The notes below the pieces were generated by a model. It was not told the DNA's origin. It did not search any database and saw only the letters and a list, made by a program, of their open reading frames with translations. A program made the translations under genes and the position numbers. From G963674685 sp964591275 (GTDB lineage: Bacteria > Lernaellota > Lernaellaia > JACKCT01), in assembly GCA_964591275.1 (NCBI GenBank), contig CAZQAE010000056.1:1-34194 (forward strand): a DNA stretch of 34,194 bases, in the 5' to 3' direction. Shown here one piece after another: positions 1-7,714 of this stretch. Position 1 is the first letter of the stretch. Every line of letters begins with the position of its first letter.

Positions 1-1
1 A

Positions 2-901
2 ACATACGATTATGATATTGACGGTTTCGACGAAGCTCTTCTGGAATCCCCATTCTTCCGCATCGTTGTTAAACCCAATGATGGAGGCGTTATTGATGAG
101 ATGGTCCTTGTCCGCGAGGAATTTTGCATCAGTAATGTTTTGACGCGCCGTCCTGAGATTTACCATGATCAAGTGCGACACGCCTTGACGACGAACTCTG
201 ATGACATTGCCAGCGCACACGATCTGGTCCTTGCCAAGGAAGAAAATTTGGCCGAGCATATTCATTATGATCGGTACATCCGCGCAAACTTCCGCGATCG
301 ATTATTTCATTCCTTGCCCGATATGGAATCGACGATACGCGACAATTGCGAGGAAATAGCTGGATTTTCCGCGCTGTCGTATGCTGTTGAAACAGCCAAG
401 CGCAAAGATGAGGTTTATGCGAAATGCACCGGCGTCTTTGATGTTCAGGCAGAAAACGGACCATCGTCCATCGCTATTGAAAAATGCTTCACACTTTCCG
501 TTGACAAGTCTTTGCTCAAAGCGAATTACCGATTTCGCAACGACTCGCAGCGCCAATGTCATTGCCAGTGGGGGGTCGAATTCAACCTGACCCTACTGGC
601 TGGCGATGCTCCGGATCGCAAAATCCTTGTTGGCGACAAGGAATTTGCTCCTGTCGACAATTTTGAGGAAAACACATCCTCGGTCGTACTTATCGACGGC
701 TGGCAGAATATTCGCTTCGAGATCGACTTTCATCGGAAATTGTTTTTACGCGCCTACCCTGTTGAGTCAGTATCCCAGTCAGAATCAGGGTTTGAAAGAA
801 ACTACCAGGGCACTTGCCTCACGGCCTACTCGCCCATTGATATTGCTCCGGGCGCCTGCCTGGAATATGAAATTGTTATGAAAATAGCATCCACAAAATA
901 A
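2..901 (+). CDS. GH57 alpha-amylase/4-alpha-glucanotransferase, C-terminal part
   Basis: The frame is open from the window edge, so only about the last 300 residues are present. They resemble the DUF1926 C-terminal beta-sandwich domain of GH57 alpha-amylases and 4-alpha-glucanotransferases. Supporting segments are a Pro-x-Asp-Gly-Gly strand near the edge, the RRPEIYH motif, and YDRYIRANFRDRLF, which fits the conserved YD-x-x-x-R-x-x-F-x-D region of this domain. The remainder is beta-rich. The catalytic barrel with its Glu/Asp pair lies outside the window, so the exact activity (amylase or glucanotransferase) cannot be decided. It sits 42 bp upstream of a galT-like gene on the same strand, which suggests a role in glycogen or storage-glucan turnover. 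Confidence 0.8.
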   Translation, partial: TYDYDIDGFDEALLESPFFRIVVKPNDGGVIDEMVLVREEFCISNVLTRRPEIYHDQVRHALTTNSDDIASAHDLVLAKEENLAEHIHYDRYIRANFRDRLFHSLPDMESTIRDNCEEIAGFSALSYAVETAKRKDEVYAKCTGVFDVQAENGPSSIAIEKCFTLSVDKSLLKANYRFRNDSQRQCHCQWGVEFNLTLLAGDAPDRKILVGDKEFAPVDNFEENTSSVVLIDGWQNIRFEIDFHRKLFLRAYPVESVSQSESGFERNYQGTCLTAYSPIDIAPGACLEYEIVMKIASTK

Positions 902-943
902 ATTATTCAAAATGCAGCATGATTTGAATATGGGCGAGTTCTG

Positions 944-1966
944 ATGACCCTGCGAAACGACATTCCTGATACTTGCGAGATCCGTCAGTGCTGGTTCACG
1001 GGGCGGCGGGTTATTCATTCCACAAAACGCATGGGGCGGCCCTACGAATTTGTTGCGCAGGCTCCTCGGCGCAAAGATGTATTGTGTCCCTTTTGCCCAG
1101 GCAATGAATCGAAAACACCACCGGAAGTTGCGGCCTGTCGTCCCGAGGGATCCAGTGCAAACTCCCCGGATTGGTCCTTGCGCGTTATTCCAAATAAATT
1201 TCCCGCATTACTCAAACATCCTCCGAATTGCGCAGAGGCTGAGCAAAACCCGTTTTGCATTCCGGGAATTGGCATCCACGAAGTTGTGGTTGAAACGCCG
1301 ATTCATGATCTTTCCTTTTGCAGCTTTTCAGCCGACCGCCTGCTGACTGTCTTTAAGTATTGGCGAGACCGATTTTGCGCTTTGGCAAAAGAATCGCAGG
1401 TTCGCTACATTCAACTTTTCAAAAACAGCGGCGCGCTTGCCGGGGCATCTATTCAGCACGCGCACAGTCAAATCCAAACACTGCCCTTCATTCCCGAACT
1501 CGTTGCAAGAGAAATCGACAGCGCGGCTTTGTATGCGAAGGAAAAAGGAGGCTGCATATTTTGCGCCGCTGTTGACGGAGCCTTGAAACCGAACGCCGAC
1601 TGTTTTGTTGCCGACAATGAAAAATTTGTCGTATTCACACCATTCGCCTCCCTATATCCTTATGAAACATGGCTCTTTCCCAAATTCCATCACTCATCTT
1701 TTGCCTTGGTCGATGACGGAGATTTGTCGTATCTTGCCGATCTCTTCGTCGATTTATTTTATCGATACCATGCCGTTTTCGCACCCGATTTCCCCTTCAA
1801 TCTTATTCTGCACACAGCGCCGGTCGCCACCGCCGAGGAAACTTCCTTCCACTGGCACTTCGAGCTATATCCGCAGTTTGCGAAAATTGCTGGATTTGAA
1901 CGCGGGACCGGGGTATATATCAACGCGATACCACCCGAATACGCAGCCCGGCGTTTGCGTCTTTGA
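944..1966 (+). CDS. galT: Galactose-1-phosphate uridylyltransferase family protein (GalT-like)
   Basis: 340 residues with the GalT fold of the HIT superfamily. The N-terminal zinc motif CPFCPGNE is at residues 48-55. The active-site HAHSQ at 172-176 replaces the classical HPHPQ, with His174 as the expected uridylylated nucleophile. A second Cys pair, CIFC, is at 204-207. The C-terminal SFHWHFELYP and AGFERGTGVYIN segments are typical of the family. It would transfer UMP between UDP-glucose and galactose-1-phosphate in the Leloir pathway. Divergent bacterial members act on other sugar phosphates or nucleotides, so the substrate is not certain. The upstream GH57 gene supports a carbohydrate role. 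The fabH gene follows after 34 bp, so the four genes may be co-transcribed. Confidence 0.82.
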   Translation: MTLRNDIPDTCEIRQCWFTGRRVIHSTKRMGRPYEFVAQAPRRKDVLCPFCPGNESKTPPEVAACRPEGSSANSPDWSLRVIPNKFPALLKHPPNCAEAEQNPFCIPGIGIHEVVVETPIHDLSFCSFSADRLLTVFKYWRDRFCALAKESQVRYIQLFKNSGALAGASIQHAHSQIQTLPFIPELVAREIDSAALYAKEKGGCIFCAAVDGALKPNADCFVADNEKFVVFTPFASLYPYETWLFPKFHHSSFALVDDGDLSYLADLFVDLFYRYHAVFAPDFPFNLILHTAPVATAEETSFHWHFELYPQFAKIAGFERGTGVYINAIPPEYAARRLRL

Positions 1967-2000
1967 TGGACGGCCAATAGTCACTTGAACTGGAGAATCC

Positions 2001-2993
2001 ATGCCGATCCGAACAAAAATAACCGGAACCGGATTTAACGTCCCGGACAGGATTGTCACCAATGATGACCTGAGCAAAATCATCAACACCAACGACGAAT
2101 GGATACAACAAAGGACCGGCATCAAACAAAGGCATTTCATCACCGACGAGACCAACGTGGACATGGCCGAGATCGCCGCCGGGAAGGCTCTTGACGAAGC
2201 GGGAATTAAGCCAAACGATATTGACGCCTTGATAGCAGCAACGCTCTCGCCGGACTACACTTTTCCCAGCAACGCTCCGTTCATCCAAGAGCGCCTTGGG
2301 ATTCCGAAAATTCCAGCCTTCGACGTTCGAAATCAGTGCACAGGTTTCTTATACAGCCTGGCGACAGCCGATGCATTCATCCGAGCCGGAAAGTATGAAA
2401 AGATACTTGTCATCGGATCTGAAGCACAAAGCGGCGGCATGGATATCCATAACCGCTCCCGGGACGTAGCCGTGATATTCGGCGACGGCGCCGCCGCTTT
2501 CGTCGTGGAAAAAACCCAGGAGGATCGTGGCATTTTGTCCGTTTCCCTTCACGGAGACGGCGGCGGCGCTAAATCTCTGTGGACCGATGCAGAGCGCAGT
2601 TATGAATCCCCTCGTTTGACTTGCGAGATGCTGGAATCAGGCGCCACGTTCCCCTCCATGAAAGGCAAGAGAGTTTTTTTGGAAGCATTGCGCTCCTTGC
2701 CTCTGGTCATCAATGAAGTTCTTGATGACCAGGGTTATTCCATCAAGGATGTGGATTGCTTTGCCTTTCATCAGGCCAATCTTCGCATCAATCAGTGGGT
2801 TACTTCGGAAATGAAAATTCCCGATGAAAAAGTCTGGAACAATATTGACCGCTACGGAAACACGACCGCAGCCACAATTCCCATCGTCATAAGCGAAGCC
2901 CGTGAAGCCGGTCTTATCAAGGATGGGTCCTTGGTCGTCGCGGCGGCATTCGGCTCAGGTTATACTTCCGCAGCCCTGTTAATTCGTTGGTAA
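2001..2993 (+). CDS. fabH: 3-oxoacyl-ACP synthase III (KAS III, FabH)
   Basis: 330 residues with a complete KAS III catalytic set: Cys113 in RNQCTGF, His257 in FHQAN, and Asn287 in RYGNTTAA. The CoA-binding Trp34 and Arg38 lie in NDEWIQQRTG. FabH condenses an acyl-CoA primer with malonyl-ACP to start fatty-acid synthesis. The ATG has a GGAG ribosome-binding site eight to ten bases upstream. No other fatty-acid genes (fabD, fabG, acpP, plsX) lie next to it, so this may be a specialised KAS III and not the housekeeping copy. A divergent KAS III-like gene starts 19 bp downstream. Confidence 0.9.
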   Translation: MPIRTKITGTGFNVPDRIVTNDDLSKIINTNDEWIQQRTGIKQRHFITDETNVDMAEIAAGKALDEAGIKPNDIDALIAATLSPDYTFPSNAPFIQERLGIPKIPAFDVRNQCTGFLYSLATADAFIRAGKYEKILVIGSEAQSGGMDIHNRSRDVAVIFGDGAAAFVVEKTQEDRGILSVSLHGDGGGAKSLWTDAERSYESPRLTCEMLESGATFPSMKGKRVFLEALRSLPLVINEVLDDQGYSIKDVDCFAFHQANLRINQWVTSEMKIPDEKVWNNIDRYGNTTAATIPIVISEAREAGLIKDGSLVVAAAFGSGYTSAALLIRW

Positions 2994-3012
2994 CGCAATC
3001 GGAGAATCCACC

Positions 3013-4002
3013 ATGCGCGTGAAAATTCTATCTTCGGCTTCCATTATACCTGAAACGGTGATGTCCAACGCCGATCTCGCTCCAAAATTGGGGGTGACGC
3101 AGCAAGTTCTTGATGTTTCCTGCGGCTTTGATTCACGCCGATATTTGAAGAAAGGCGATACGGGAGCGCGATGGGCCGCAAGCGCGACAAAAGATGCGTT
3201 GTCAGCCATCGGCATGGACTCAACAGATATTCAGGCAATCTTCTATTCCACACTGACGCCGGATCACCAATTCCCAGGAAACGCCGCTTTCACGCAAAAT
3301 GAACTGGGCATCGCTGGTCAGGCTATTGCCGATATCCGAGCCTGCGACGGAGGCTTCCTGCACACCTTAAACGCGACCGCAGCATTTATTGAGGTCGGAC
3401 ATTTCGATTTCACACTGCTGGGCGCAAACGACATCTTTTCCACGTACATACGCTACGATGAAAAAGGATTGGGTATCACGGAGTTTTTCGCCGACGGCGC
3501 CGCCGTTTGGTTACTCGGGCCATCCGACGATGATAGCGGCATTCTGTCCCTTGAAGTCGGCAATGATCCCGCAAAAGTGCGCTCATTCTGGGCTGAGCTG
3601 CCGGCAACCATTGTTAAACCGCGTTTGGATGTTGAATTTATTAATTCCGGGAAATGGTATTTTTCTTTTGATTCCGATGAGATGAAATCGGAAACCTTAC
3701 GATTAATGCCGGAAATCTCCCGAAAAGCATTGGCGAAAGCGAATGTATCCGCAAGCGACATCAAACTTTTCATTCCTTCAACCATCAAAGCTTCCTGGGG
3801 CCTTGCTGTCGCTGATGAACTGGGCATAAATCATGGCAAAGTAGCCGACACGCACGGGGATCGAGGCTATTACGGAACGGCGCTGATACCGACGTGCGTG
3901 GACATGGCGCTACGTGCCGGGAGTGTTAAAAAGGGCGACCTGGTCCTGGCCGCCGCGGTTGGTTCCGGCGTTTCCTTCGGCGCTATGGTTTATAGAGTCT
4001 GA
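3013..4002 (+). CDS. Divergent KAS III-like protein lacking catalytic His and Asn
   Basis: 329 residues, co-linear with the upstream FabH. The nucleophile position is kept as Cys111 in IRACDGGF. In the C-terminal half an ungapped alignment with the neighbour puts Ser256 where FabH has His257 and Tyr286 where it has Asn287. The CoA-contacting Trp and Arg are replaced by Val32 and Ser36. The decarboxylative condensation chemistry of FabH should therefore be lost. Known precedents for altered KAS III relatives are acyltransferases such as CerJ and heterodimers such as PqsBC. From the tandem arrangement I infer a partner subunit for the upstream FabH, or an acyl-transfer enzyme. GGAG precedes the ATG. 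The function is not established. Confidence 0.8.
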   Translation: MRVKILSSASIIPETVMSNADLAPKLGVTQQVLDVSCGFDSRRYLKKGDTGARWAASATKDALSAIGMDSTDIQAIFYSTLTPDHQFPGNAAFTQNELGIAGQAIADIRACDGGFLHTLNATAAFIEVGHFDFTLLGANDIFSTYIRYDEKGLGITEFFADGAAVWLLGPSDDDSGILSLEVGNDPAKVRSFWAELPATIVKPRLDVEFINSGKWYFSFDSDEMKSETLRLMPEISRKALAKANVSASDIKLFIPSTIKASWGLAVADELGINHGKVADTHGDRGYYGTALIPTCVDMALRAGSVKKGDLVLAAAVGSGVSFGAMVYRV

Positions 4003-4100
4003 TGAAGCGTAGTTGCCGGTATATCGTTTCCATTGCCAATCAGCGTTGAATCGAATCATCTTACCTTAGCTTTGCCCGGCTAATCCGCATCCCTCACATA

Positions 4101-4134
4101 TTTAATTCAGATAGTGCAGGAGCAAAATTTTATT
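4101..4134 (+). repeat. 34-bp imperfect direct repeat, left copy
   Basis: This sequence matches 6705-6738 at 30 of 34 positions in the same orientation. It begins TTTAATTCAGAT, continues TGCAGG, and ends GCAAAA followed by a TTTATT tail. The two copies bracket the broken lipoprotein gene and the SGNH hydrolase. Confidence 0.6.
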
Positions 4135-4229
4135 TTAAAATGCTCTAAAGCGTTAAATAATCGAGCGATTTGGCAATTTGGCCTAGTCTTGACATGAGGG
4201 CAAAAAAAACCAAGGAAAGTTTTGGTGCG

Positions 4230-4235
4230 TATAAT
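4230..4235 (+). promoter_or_regulatory. Possible -10 box for the lipoprotein gene
   Basis: A perfect TATAAT lies 20 bp upstream of the ATG at 4255, with the ribosome-binding site AAAGGA between them. No -35 is found at the usual distance: a TTGACA at 4189-4194 is 35 bp away. This is a weak call. Confidence 0.3.
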
Positions 4236-4254
4236 TACAACGAAAGGAAAAAAG

Positions 4255-4392
4255 ATGTCAAAGTTCATTTCCAGTCTCGCTGTAGTCTGTATGATTTCCG
4301 TCATGAGTGGATGTCTCGTCAAAAGTGTGGCCCAAGGTGAGATTTATCCAAGAGGAGGTTTTGATGTTGAAGTCACATGGGGGCGTTCTTAA
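4255..4392 (+). CDS. Short lipoprotein leader fragment (first piece of the broken gene)
   Basis: 46 residues. ATG is preceded by AAAGGA. The N-terminus is Lys followed by a hydrophobic stretch with VMSGC, so Cys20 could be lipidated. The frame stops just after the GGGGG run where the body frame takes over. Confidence 0.45.
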   Translation: MSKFISSLAVVCMISVMSGCLVKSVAQGEIYPRGGFDVEVTWGRS

Positions 4393-5105
4393 GCAATTGT
4401 GATATCCATCTCGTTAATGTCACAACGGGCCAGGATATATCTCTTGCCTGTAGCAGCTCTGATGCGGATAGCGCCAGTTATTTATTACCCTACTATGTAG
4501 AGGATCTCGAAAGCATGCCAGGTTGGACAACAGACCATAGGTACAAGGTTTCCTTGAGTTCCAATCCCGACCCGAATGAACCCATTCTCACTATTCTCCC
4601 ACCACCTCCATCAACACCGCCATTAATTCATGGAATTCATTGGGATGTATCTCTTCCTCCTCCAGGTAGGAATTTGGACACTATCGATAGTTTGATTCCA
4701 AGAGGCAGCTCTACGGCCTCGGTTGAATGGCATGAAGCTCTTGAAACTTGTGTTAATGGGGCTTGTGTATGGTTTGGCATTGTATTTTGTGATCATGAAG
4801 AATATTTCGTAAGCGACATGTATAGAAATTCGGGAGAATTCAGCATTATGATAAATTCCTCAGGTGGGGACGCAATACCGATCGGGCTCTACTGCTTCGA
4901 AACATCGGGGCAGTTTGGTGTTCCTGGAATGCTTTCCGATGATACAGGCTTAACTACTCTCTCCTGGAAAGATGATTTAGGGATTTCTCCTACTGACACT
5001 CCCGGCGGTATTTGTTTTGGGTGCGATGGACCAGGGGTTACCCTTTACCTCCAGGCAACATGTGTTATCCCCTTGGTGCATCCCCACTCAACAATCCATG
5101 CATAG
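4377..5105 (+). CDS. Hypothetical secreted protein body (second piece of the broken gene)
   Basis: 242 residues if read alone from the ATG at 4377, but that ATG lies inside the upstream frame and has no good ribosome-binding site. It lacks its own signal peptide. Visible features are a Pro-rich stretch LPPPPSTPP and scattered cysteines, including CVNGAC and CFGC. The last 15 or so residues look unlike the body and probably follow the second frameshift. Confidence 0.5.
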   Translation: MGAFLSNCDIHLVNVTTGQDISLACSSSDADSASYLLPYYVEDLESMPGWTTDHRYKVSLSSNPDPNEPILTILPPPPSTPPLIHGIHWDVSLPPPGRNLDTIDSLIPRGSSTASVEWHEALETCVNGACVWFGIVFCDHEEYFVSDMYRNSGEFSIMINSSGGDAIPIGLYCFETSGQFGVPGMLSDDTGLTTLSWKDDLGISPTDTPGGICFGCDGPGVTLYLQATCVIPLVHPHSTIHA

Positions 5106-5368
5106 AATGCTGCCCAATTGGAGTGACTGATGATAGGGATCCGAATCCGGAAAATCACATTGATTTTGACGATTATGGAATTACTCCATTCGTTCCGGAC
5201 GGTTGGCGCACAGTACCAAGGGATGGCGATTCTTGCGACGATGTTTGGCAGTGTACAACTTCGGATTGGTGTGTTGGAGGATATTGCGCCGGCCATGATT
5301 GGCCTCCAGAATGGTGTGCCTGCTGCCGCAACAATCCTTATGGTTCAGGACCTTTATGCGGCTGCTAG
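5012..5368 (+). CDS. Cys-rich C-terminal fragment (third piece of the broken gene)
   Basis: The authentic part begins around 5060 (MCYPLGASP) and runs to the TAG at 5366. It has many cysteines, including CIECC, SCDD, WCVGGYC and CACC, and ends LCGC. The spacing suggests a small disulfide-bonded domain. No separate start signal is visible. Confidence 0.45.
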   Translation: MFWVRWTRGYPLPPGNMCYPLGASPLNNPCIECCPIGVTDDRDPNPENHIDFDDYGITPFVPDGWRTVPRDGDSCDDVWQCTTSDWCVGGYCAGHDWPPEWCACCRNNPYGSGPLCGC

Positions 5369-5405
5369 CTAATTATAGGTAAAGAAAAGCAGAAATTAGC
5401 ATTTT

Positions 5406-5432
5406 CGGCCACCGAAAAAATCTCGGTGGCCG
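5406..5432 (+). terminator. Rho-independent-type terminator after the lipoprotein gene
   Basis: A perfect 10-bp stem (CGGCCACCGA with TCGGTGGCCG) encloses a 7-base loop and is followed by TTTCTCGT. It lies 38 bp after the stop codon. The T-tract is short. Confidence 0.65.
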
Positions 5433-5500
5433 TTTCTCGTATAGTCATCAGTGGGTGCCAATTATTTGCGACCTGGACGATTTCCATTCGTGGAAATTCC

Positions 5501-5530
5501 TTGACATTACTCATTATTTCAGCCGATAAT
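5501..5530 (+). promoter_or_regulatory. Sigma-70-type promoter for the SGNH hydrolase gene
   Basis: TTGACA at 5501-5506 and GATAAT at 5525-5530 are separated by 18 bp. The predicted start site is near 5537, about 100 bases before the ATG at 5637. It lies directly after the terminator hairpin, so the SGNH gene is probably a separate transcription unit. Confidence 0.55.
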
Positions 5531-5636
5531 TTCTTTTGGGGAAAGTATTTTACACCGTAATACTGAGAATTATCTTCCTACGAGAACACATGCCTCCAAG
5601 ATTCCCTCGGAAAATAAATGAAAAGGCAATGAACGA

Positions 5637-6647
5637 ATGTCGCGAATAGTTAAACTGGCGCTATTTTCTCTTTTCACGCTGATTATCTGTTTTTCGCTTT
5701 TGGAAATATTTTGCAGGATCGGCCTCTCGTCCTATATCAGATTCCGCCATTTTCCTATGATGATCAGCGACTCCGATGCAAAACTCCGACGTGACAGCAC
5801 CTTGGGTTGGGTGCCTAAGCGCGAGGGAAAATTTCGAGGATCAAAGAATGTTTCCGTGGCGAAACCAACTGATACCTATCGAATCATCACTCTGGGTGAC
5901 AGTTGTACGAGAGGGGCGGGAGTTTATCCTGAGGAAACCTATTCGGCGATACTTGAAAATTTGTTATCCCCTGAAATTGATTATCTACGGGTTGAGGTTC
6001 TCAACGCCGGGGTTAATGGCTATAAATCAGAGCAAGTCGCGGATTACCTTGAAACTGAAATCCTCAACTACTCGCCGGACCTCCTTGTCGTCTATTTGAA
6101 TCCTTTTGACACATCCGACGTTGCGATTGACGCAGAGGAAACACTGGATGAGTTAAGGAAATATCATTCTGTAAACAAGCCCTCGCCATCTAGGGCCATA
6201 AGTGCACTGCAGGATTTATTCTACAAAACAAAAAGCTATTATCTCTTGAAAAATACAATTATTCCTTTGCGCGACCACACACCGGACACTACTCGCCTTG
6301 GTGCGGAAGTGTATTTGAAGAGAAGCGCCAACTTCATGAGGATCCGATTGCTTTGTGAAATGATCGATGCTGACTTACTTTTCGCTGAACTAGTAATAAA
6401 ACGACATAATGGTGAAACGCCTTATTTATGGTCGCCTGAATCGAACCTTAAGCGAAAATGGGAAAGCCATTTTGTTCAAATTTGCAAGAGCATGATTGAA
6501 AGCGGATTGACTCCCGATGAATTGCTTCTTGATGAAGTTCATCCAACGCCGACAGGTCATTCAATCATTGCGTCGCAATTATATGACTCCATAAAGCATT
6601 TAGAGATTATAAAAAGGAAAAGTGAAATACGAAGAAATTACCCATAA
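5637..6647 (+). CDS. Membrane-anchored SGNH/GDSL hydrolase family protein
   Basis: 336 residues. Residues 5-22 form one hydrophobic segment (signal anchor), putting the catalytic domain outside the cytoplasmic membrane. Block I is ITLGDSCTRGAG with nucleophile Ser89. Block II is NAGVNGY around residues 123-129. Block III has Asn155 in VYLNPFD. The C-terminal DEVHPTPTGH gives Asp299 and His302. All four SGNH catalytic positions are therefore present. Such proteins are esterases or acetyl-/acyltransferase-like enzymes acting on cell-envelope glycans or lipids; the substrate is unknown. An AAGG ribosome-binding site precedes the ATG. The gene lies inside the repeat-bounded interval and has AT-richer codons than the neighbouring metabolic genes. 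Confidence 0.8.
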   Translation: MSRIVKLALFSLFTLIICFSLLEIFCRIGLSSYIRFRHFPMMISDSDAKLRRDSTLGWVPKREGKFRGSKNVSVAKPTDTYRIITLGDSCTRGAGVYPEETYSAILENLLSPEIDYLRVEVLNAGVNGYKSEQVADYLETEILNYSPDLLVVYLNPFDTSDVAIDAEETLDELRKYHSVNKPSPSRAISALQDLFYKTKSYYLLKNTIIPLRDHTPDTTRLGAEVYLKRSANFMRIRLLCEMIDADLLFAELVIKRHNGETPYLWSPESNLKRKWESHFVQICKSMIESGLTPDELLLDEVHPTPTGHSIIASQLYDSIKHLEIIKRKSEIRRNYP

Positions 6648-6704
6648 CCTATGGATATTTTCTGGCAAATGTTCCCATCACGAATTTGGGATTTTGTGAG
6701 TCAG

Positions 6705-6738
6705 TTTAATTCAGATTATGCAGGGGCAAAAATTTATT
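6705..6738 (+). repeat. 34-bp imperfect direct repeat, right copy
   Basis: This copy matches 4101-4134 at 30 of 34 positions. Its last five bases overlap the stop codon end of kdsD, which is the geometry often seen when an element inserts at the 3' end of a gene. Confidence 0.6.
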
Positions 6739-7711
6739 CCAAACCGGCGCTGAGGATGTCGTGCATATGCACTGCGCCGACGATCTTTGTTTTATCTTGC
6801 GGGTCGTAAACGAATACAACGGATATTCTCGACTTTTCCATTAAACGCAATGCGTCCACCGCCATGGTGTCCGCAGAAATCGTCTTTGGGCTTTCGCTCA
6901 TGATCTCTTCGACTTTTCTTTGAAAGAAATCATCGAATCGTTGCATGCCTCTACGCAGATCTCCATCCGTCACGCATCCCAGCAATTTCCCTTCGTCGCC
7001 AAATACTCCGGTTATTCCCATGCGCTTCTGAGACATTTCAACCACTGCGTCAGCAACAAAAATTTTCCGGTTGACACGCGGCGTATCGTCCCCGCTGTGC
7101 ATGATGTGGCTTACCTGGAGTAATAATCTTTTTCCCAGGCTTCCGCCAGGATGCAAAAGTGCAAAATCGTCCGCAGAAAACCCCTTTCGTTCCAATAGGG
7201 CAACGGCCAGCGCATCTCCGAGAACTAAAGAGGATGTAGTGCTGGCCGTGGGAGCCAGGCCAAGAGGACAGGCCTCTTCCGTCACCGCAATGTCGAGAAC
7301 GACATCGGCGAATTTGGCCAATTTAGAGCGGGAATTTCCCGTCATGGCGATCAGGGGAGCGCCGATTTTCTTTAAGGATGGCAGTAAGCCGATGAGCTCC
7401 GAAGAATTTCCTGAGTAGCTTATGGCGATAATGACATCGTTTTTCGACATCACGCCAAGATCGCCGTGCATCCCTTCTGCAGGGTGCATGTAAAACGCCG
7501 AGGTTCCGGTGCTGGCGAAGGTCGATGCGATTTTCCCACCGATATGCCCGCTTTTGCCCATGCCGGTCACGATGACTTTTCCGTTGCAAGCCATCAGAAG
7601 TTCTACGGCTCGGCTAAAATTTTTGTCCAGGCGATCGGCAAGGGACGCAATCGCTTCGGACTCGATTCGCATCACCCGCCTAGCCGTTTGAATGTCATTG
7701 AAATCAGTCAT
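6734..7711 (-). CDS. kdsD: D-arabinose-5-phosphate isomerase (KdsD/KpsF family)
   Basis: 325 residues. The N-terminal SIS sugar-isomerase domain (about 1-190) has the phosphosugar-binding segments VTGMGKSGHIGGKIAST and SYSGNSSE. It is followed by two CBS domains (about 205-325), with the second ending at the C-terminus. The enzyme converts ribulose-5-phosphate to arabinose-5-phosphate, the first committed step towards Kdo. A GGTAAGG ribosome-binding site lies within the end of pyrG, and only 3 bp separate the two genes. The order kdsB-pyrG-kdsD supports the Kdo role over the gutQ or capsule-specific paralogues. kdsA and kdsC are not in the window. Confidence 0.93.
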   Translation of the reverse strand: MTDFNDIQTARRVMRIESEAIASLADRLDKNFSRAVELLMACNGKVIVTGMGKSGHIGGKIASTFASTGTSAFYMHPAEGMHGDLGVMSKNDVIIAISYSGNSSELIGLLPSLKKIGAPLIAMTGNSRSKLAKFADVVLDIAVTEEACPLGLAPTASTTSSLVLGDALAVALLERKGFSADDFALLHPGGSLGKRLLLQVSHIMHSGDDTPRVNRKIFVADAVVEMSQKRMGITGVFGDEGKLLGCVTDGDLRRGMQRFDDFFQRKVEEIMSESPKTISADTMAVDALRLMEKSRISVVFVYDPQDKTKIVGAVHMHDILSAGLE

Positions 7712-7714
7712 GCC

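Larger units (their letters stand above)
4255..5368 (+). pseudogene. Cys-rich secreted lipoprotein gene disrupted by two -1 frameshifts
   Basis: Three overlapping open frames read as one protein if a single base is restored at two places. The first piece (4255-4392) gives a signal peptide with lipobox-like MSGC and breaks at a run of five G near 4379-4383. The second (4377-5105) carries most of the body, with Cys pairs and a Pro-rich segment. The third (reading through about 5012-5368) gives a Cys-dense tail ending in LCGC. Both breaks need the same correction, one missing base. They could be sequencing under-calls in homopolymers, a real pseudogene, or slippage-controlled expression. The joined product would be about 370 residues. 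No known family is recognised. Base composition is AT-richer than the flanking metabolic genes. Confidence 0.6.

Noticed and set aside
2001..4002. KAS III pair as OleA-type hydrocarbon synthesis genes
   Set aside because: No oleB, oleC or oleD genes are nearby, and the second protein lacks the His and Asn that OleA keeps.
4189..4235. TTGACA at 4189 and TATAAT at 4230 as one promoter
   Set aside because: The spacing of 35 bp is about twice the workable distance; only the -10 was kept, at low confidence.
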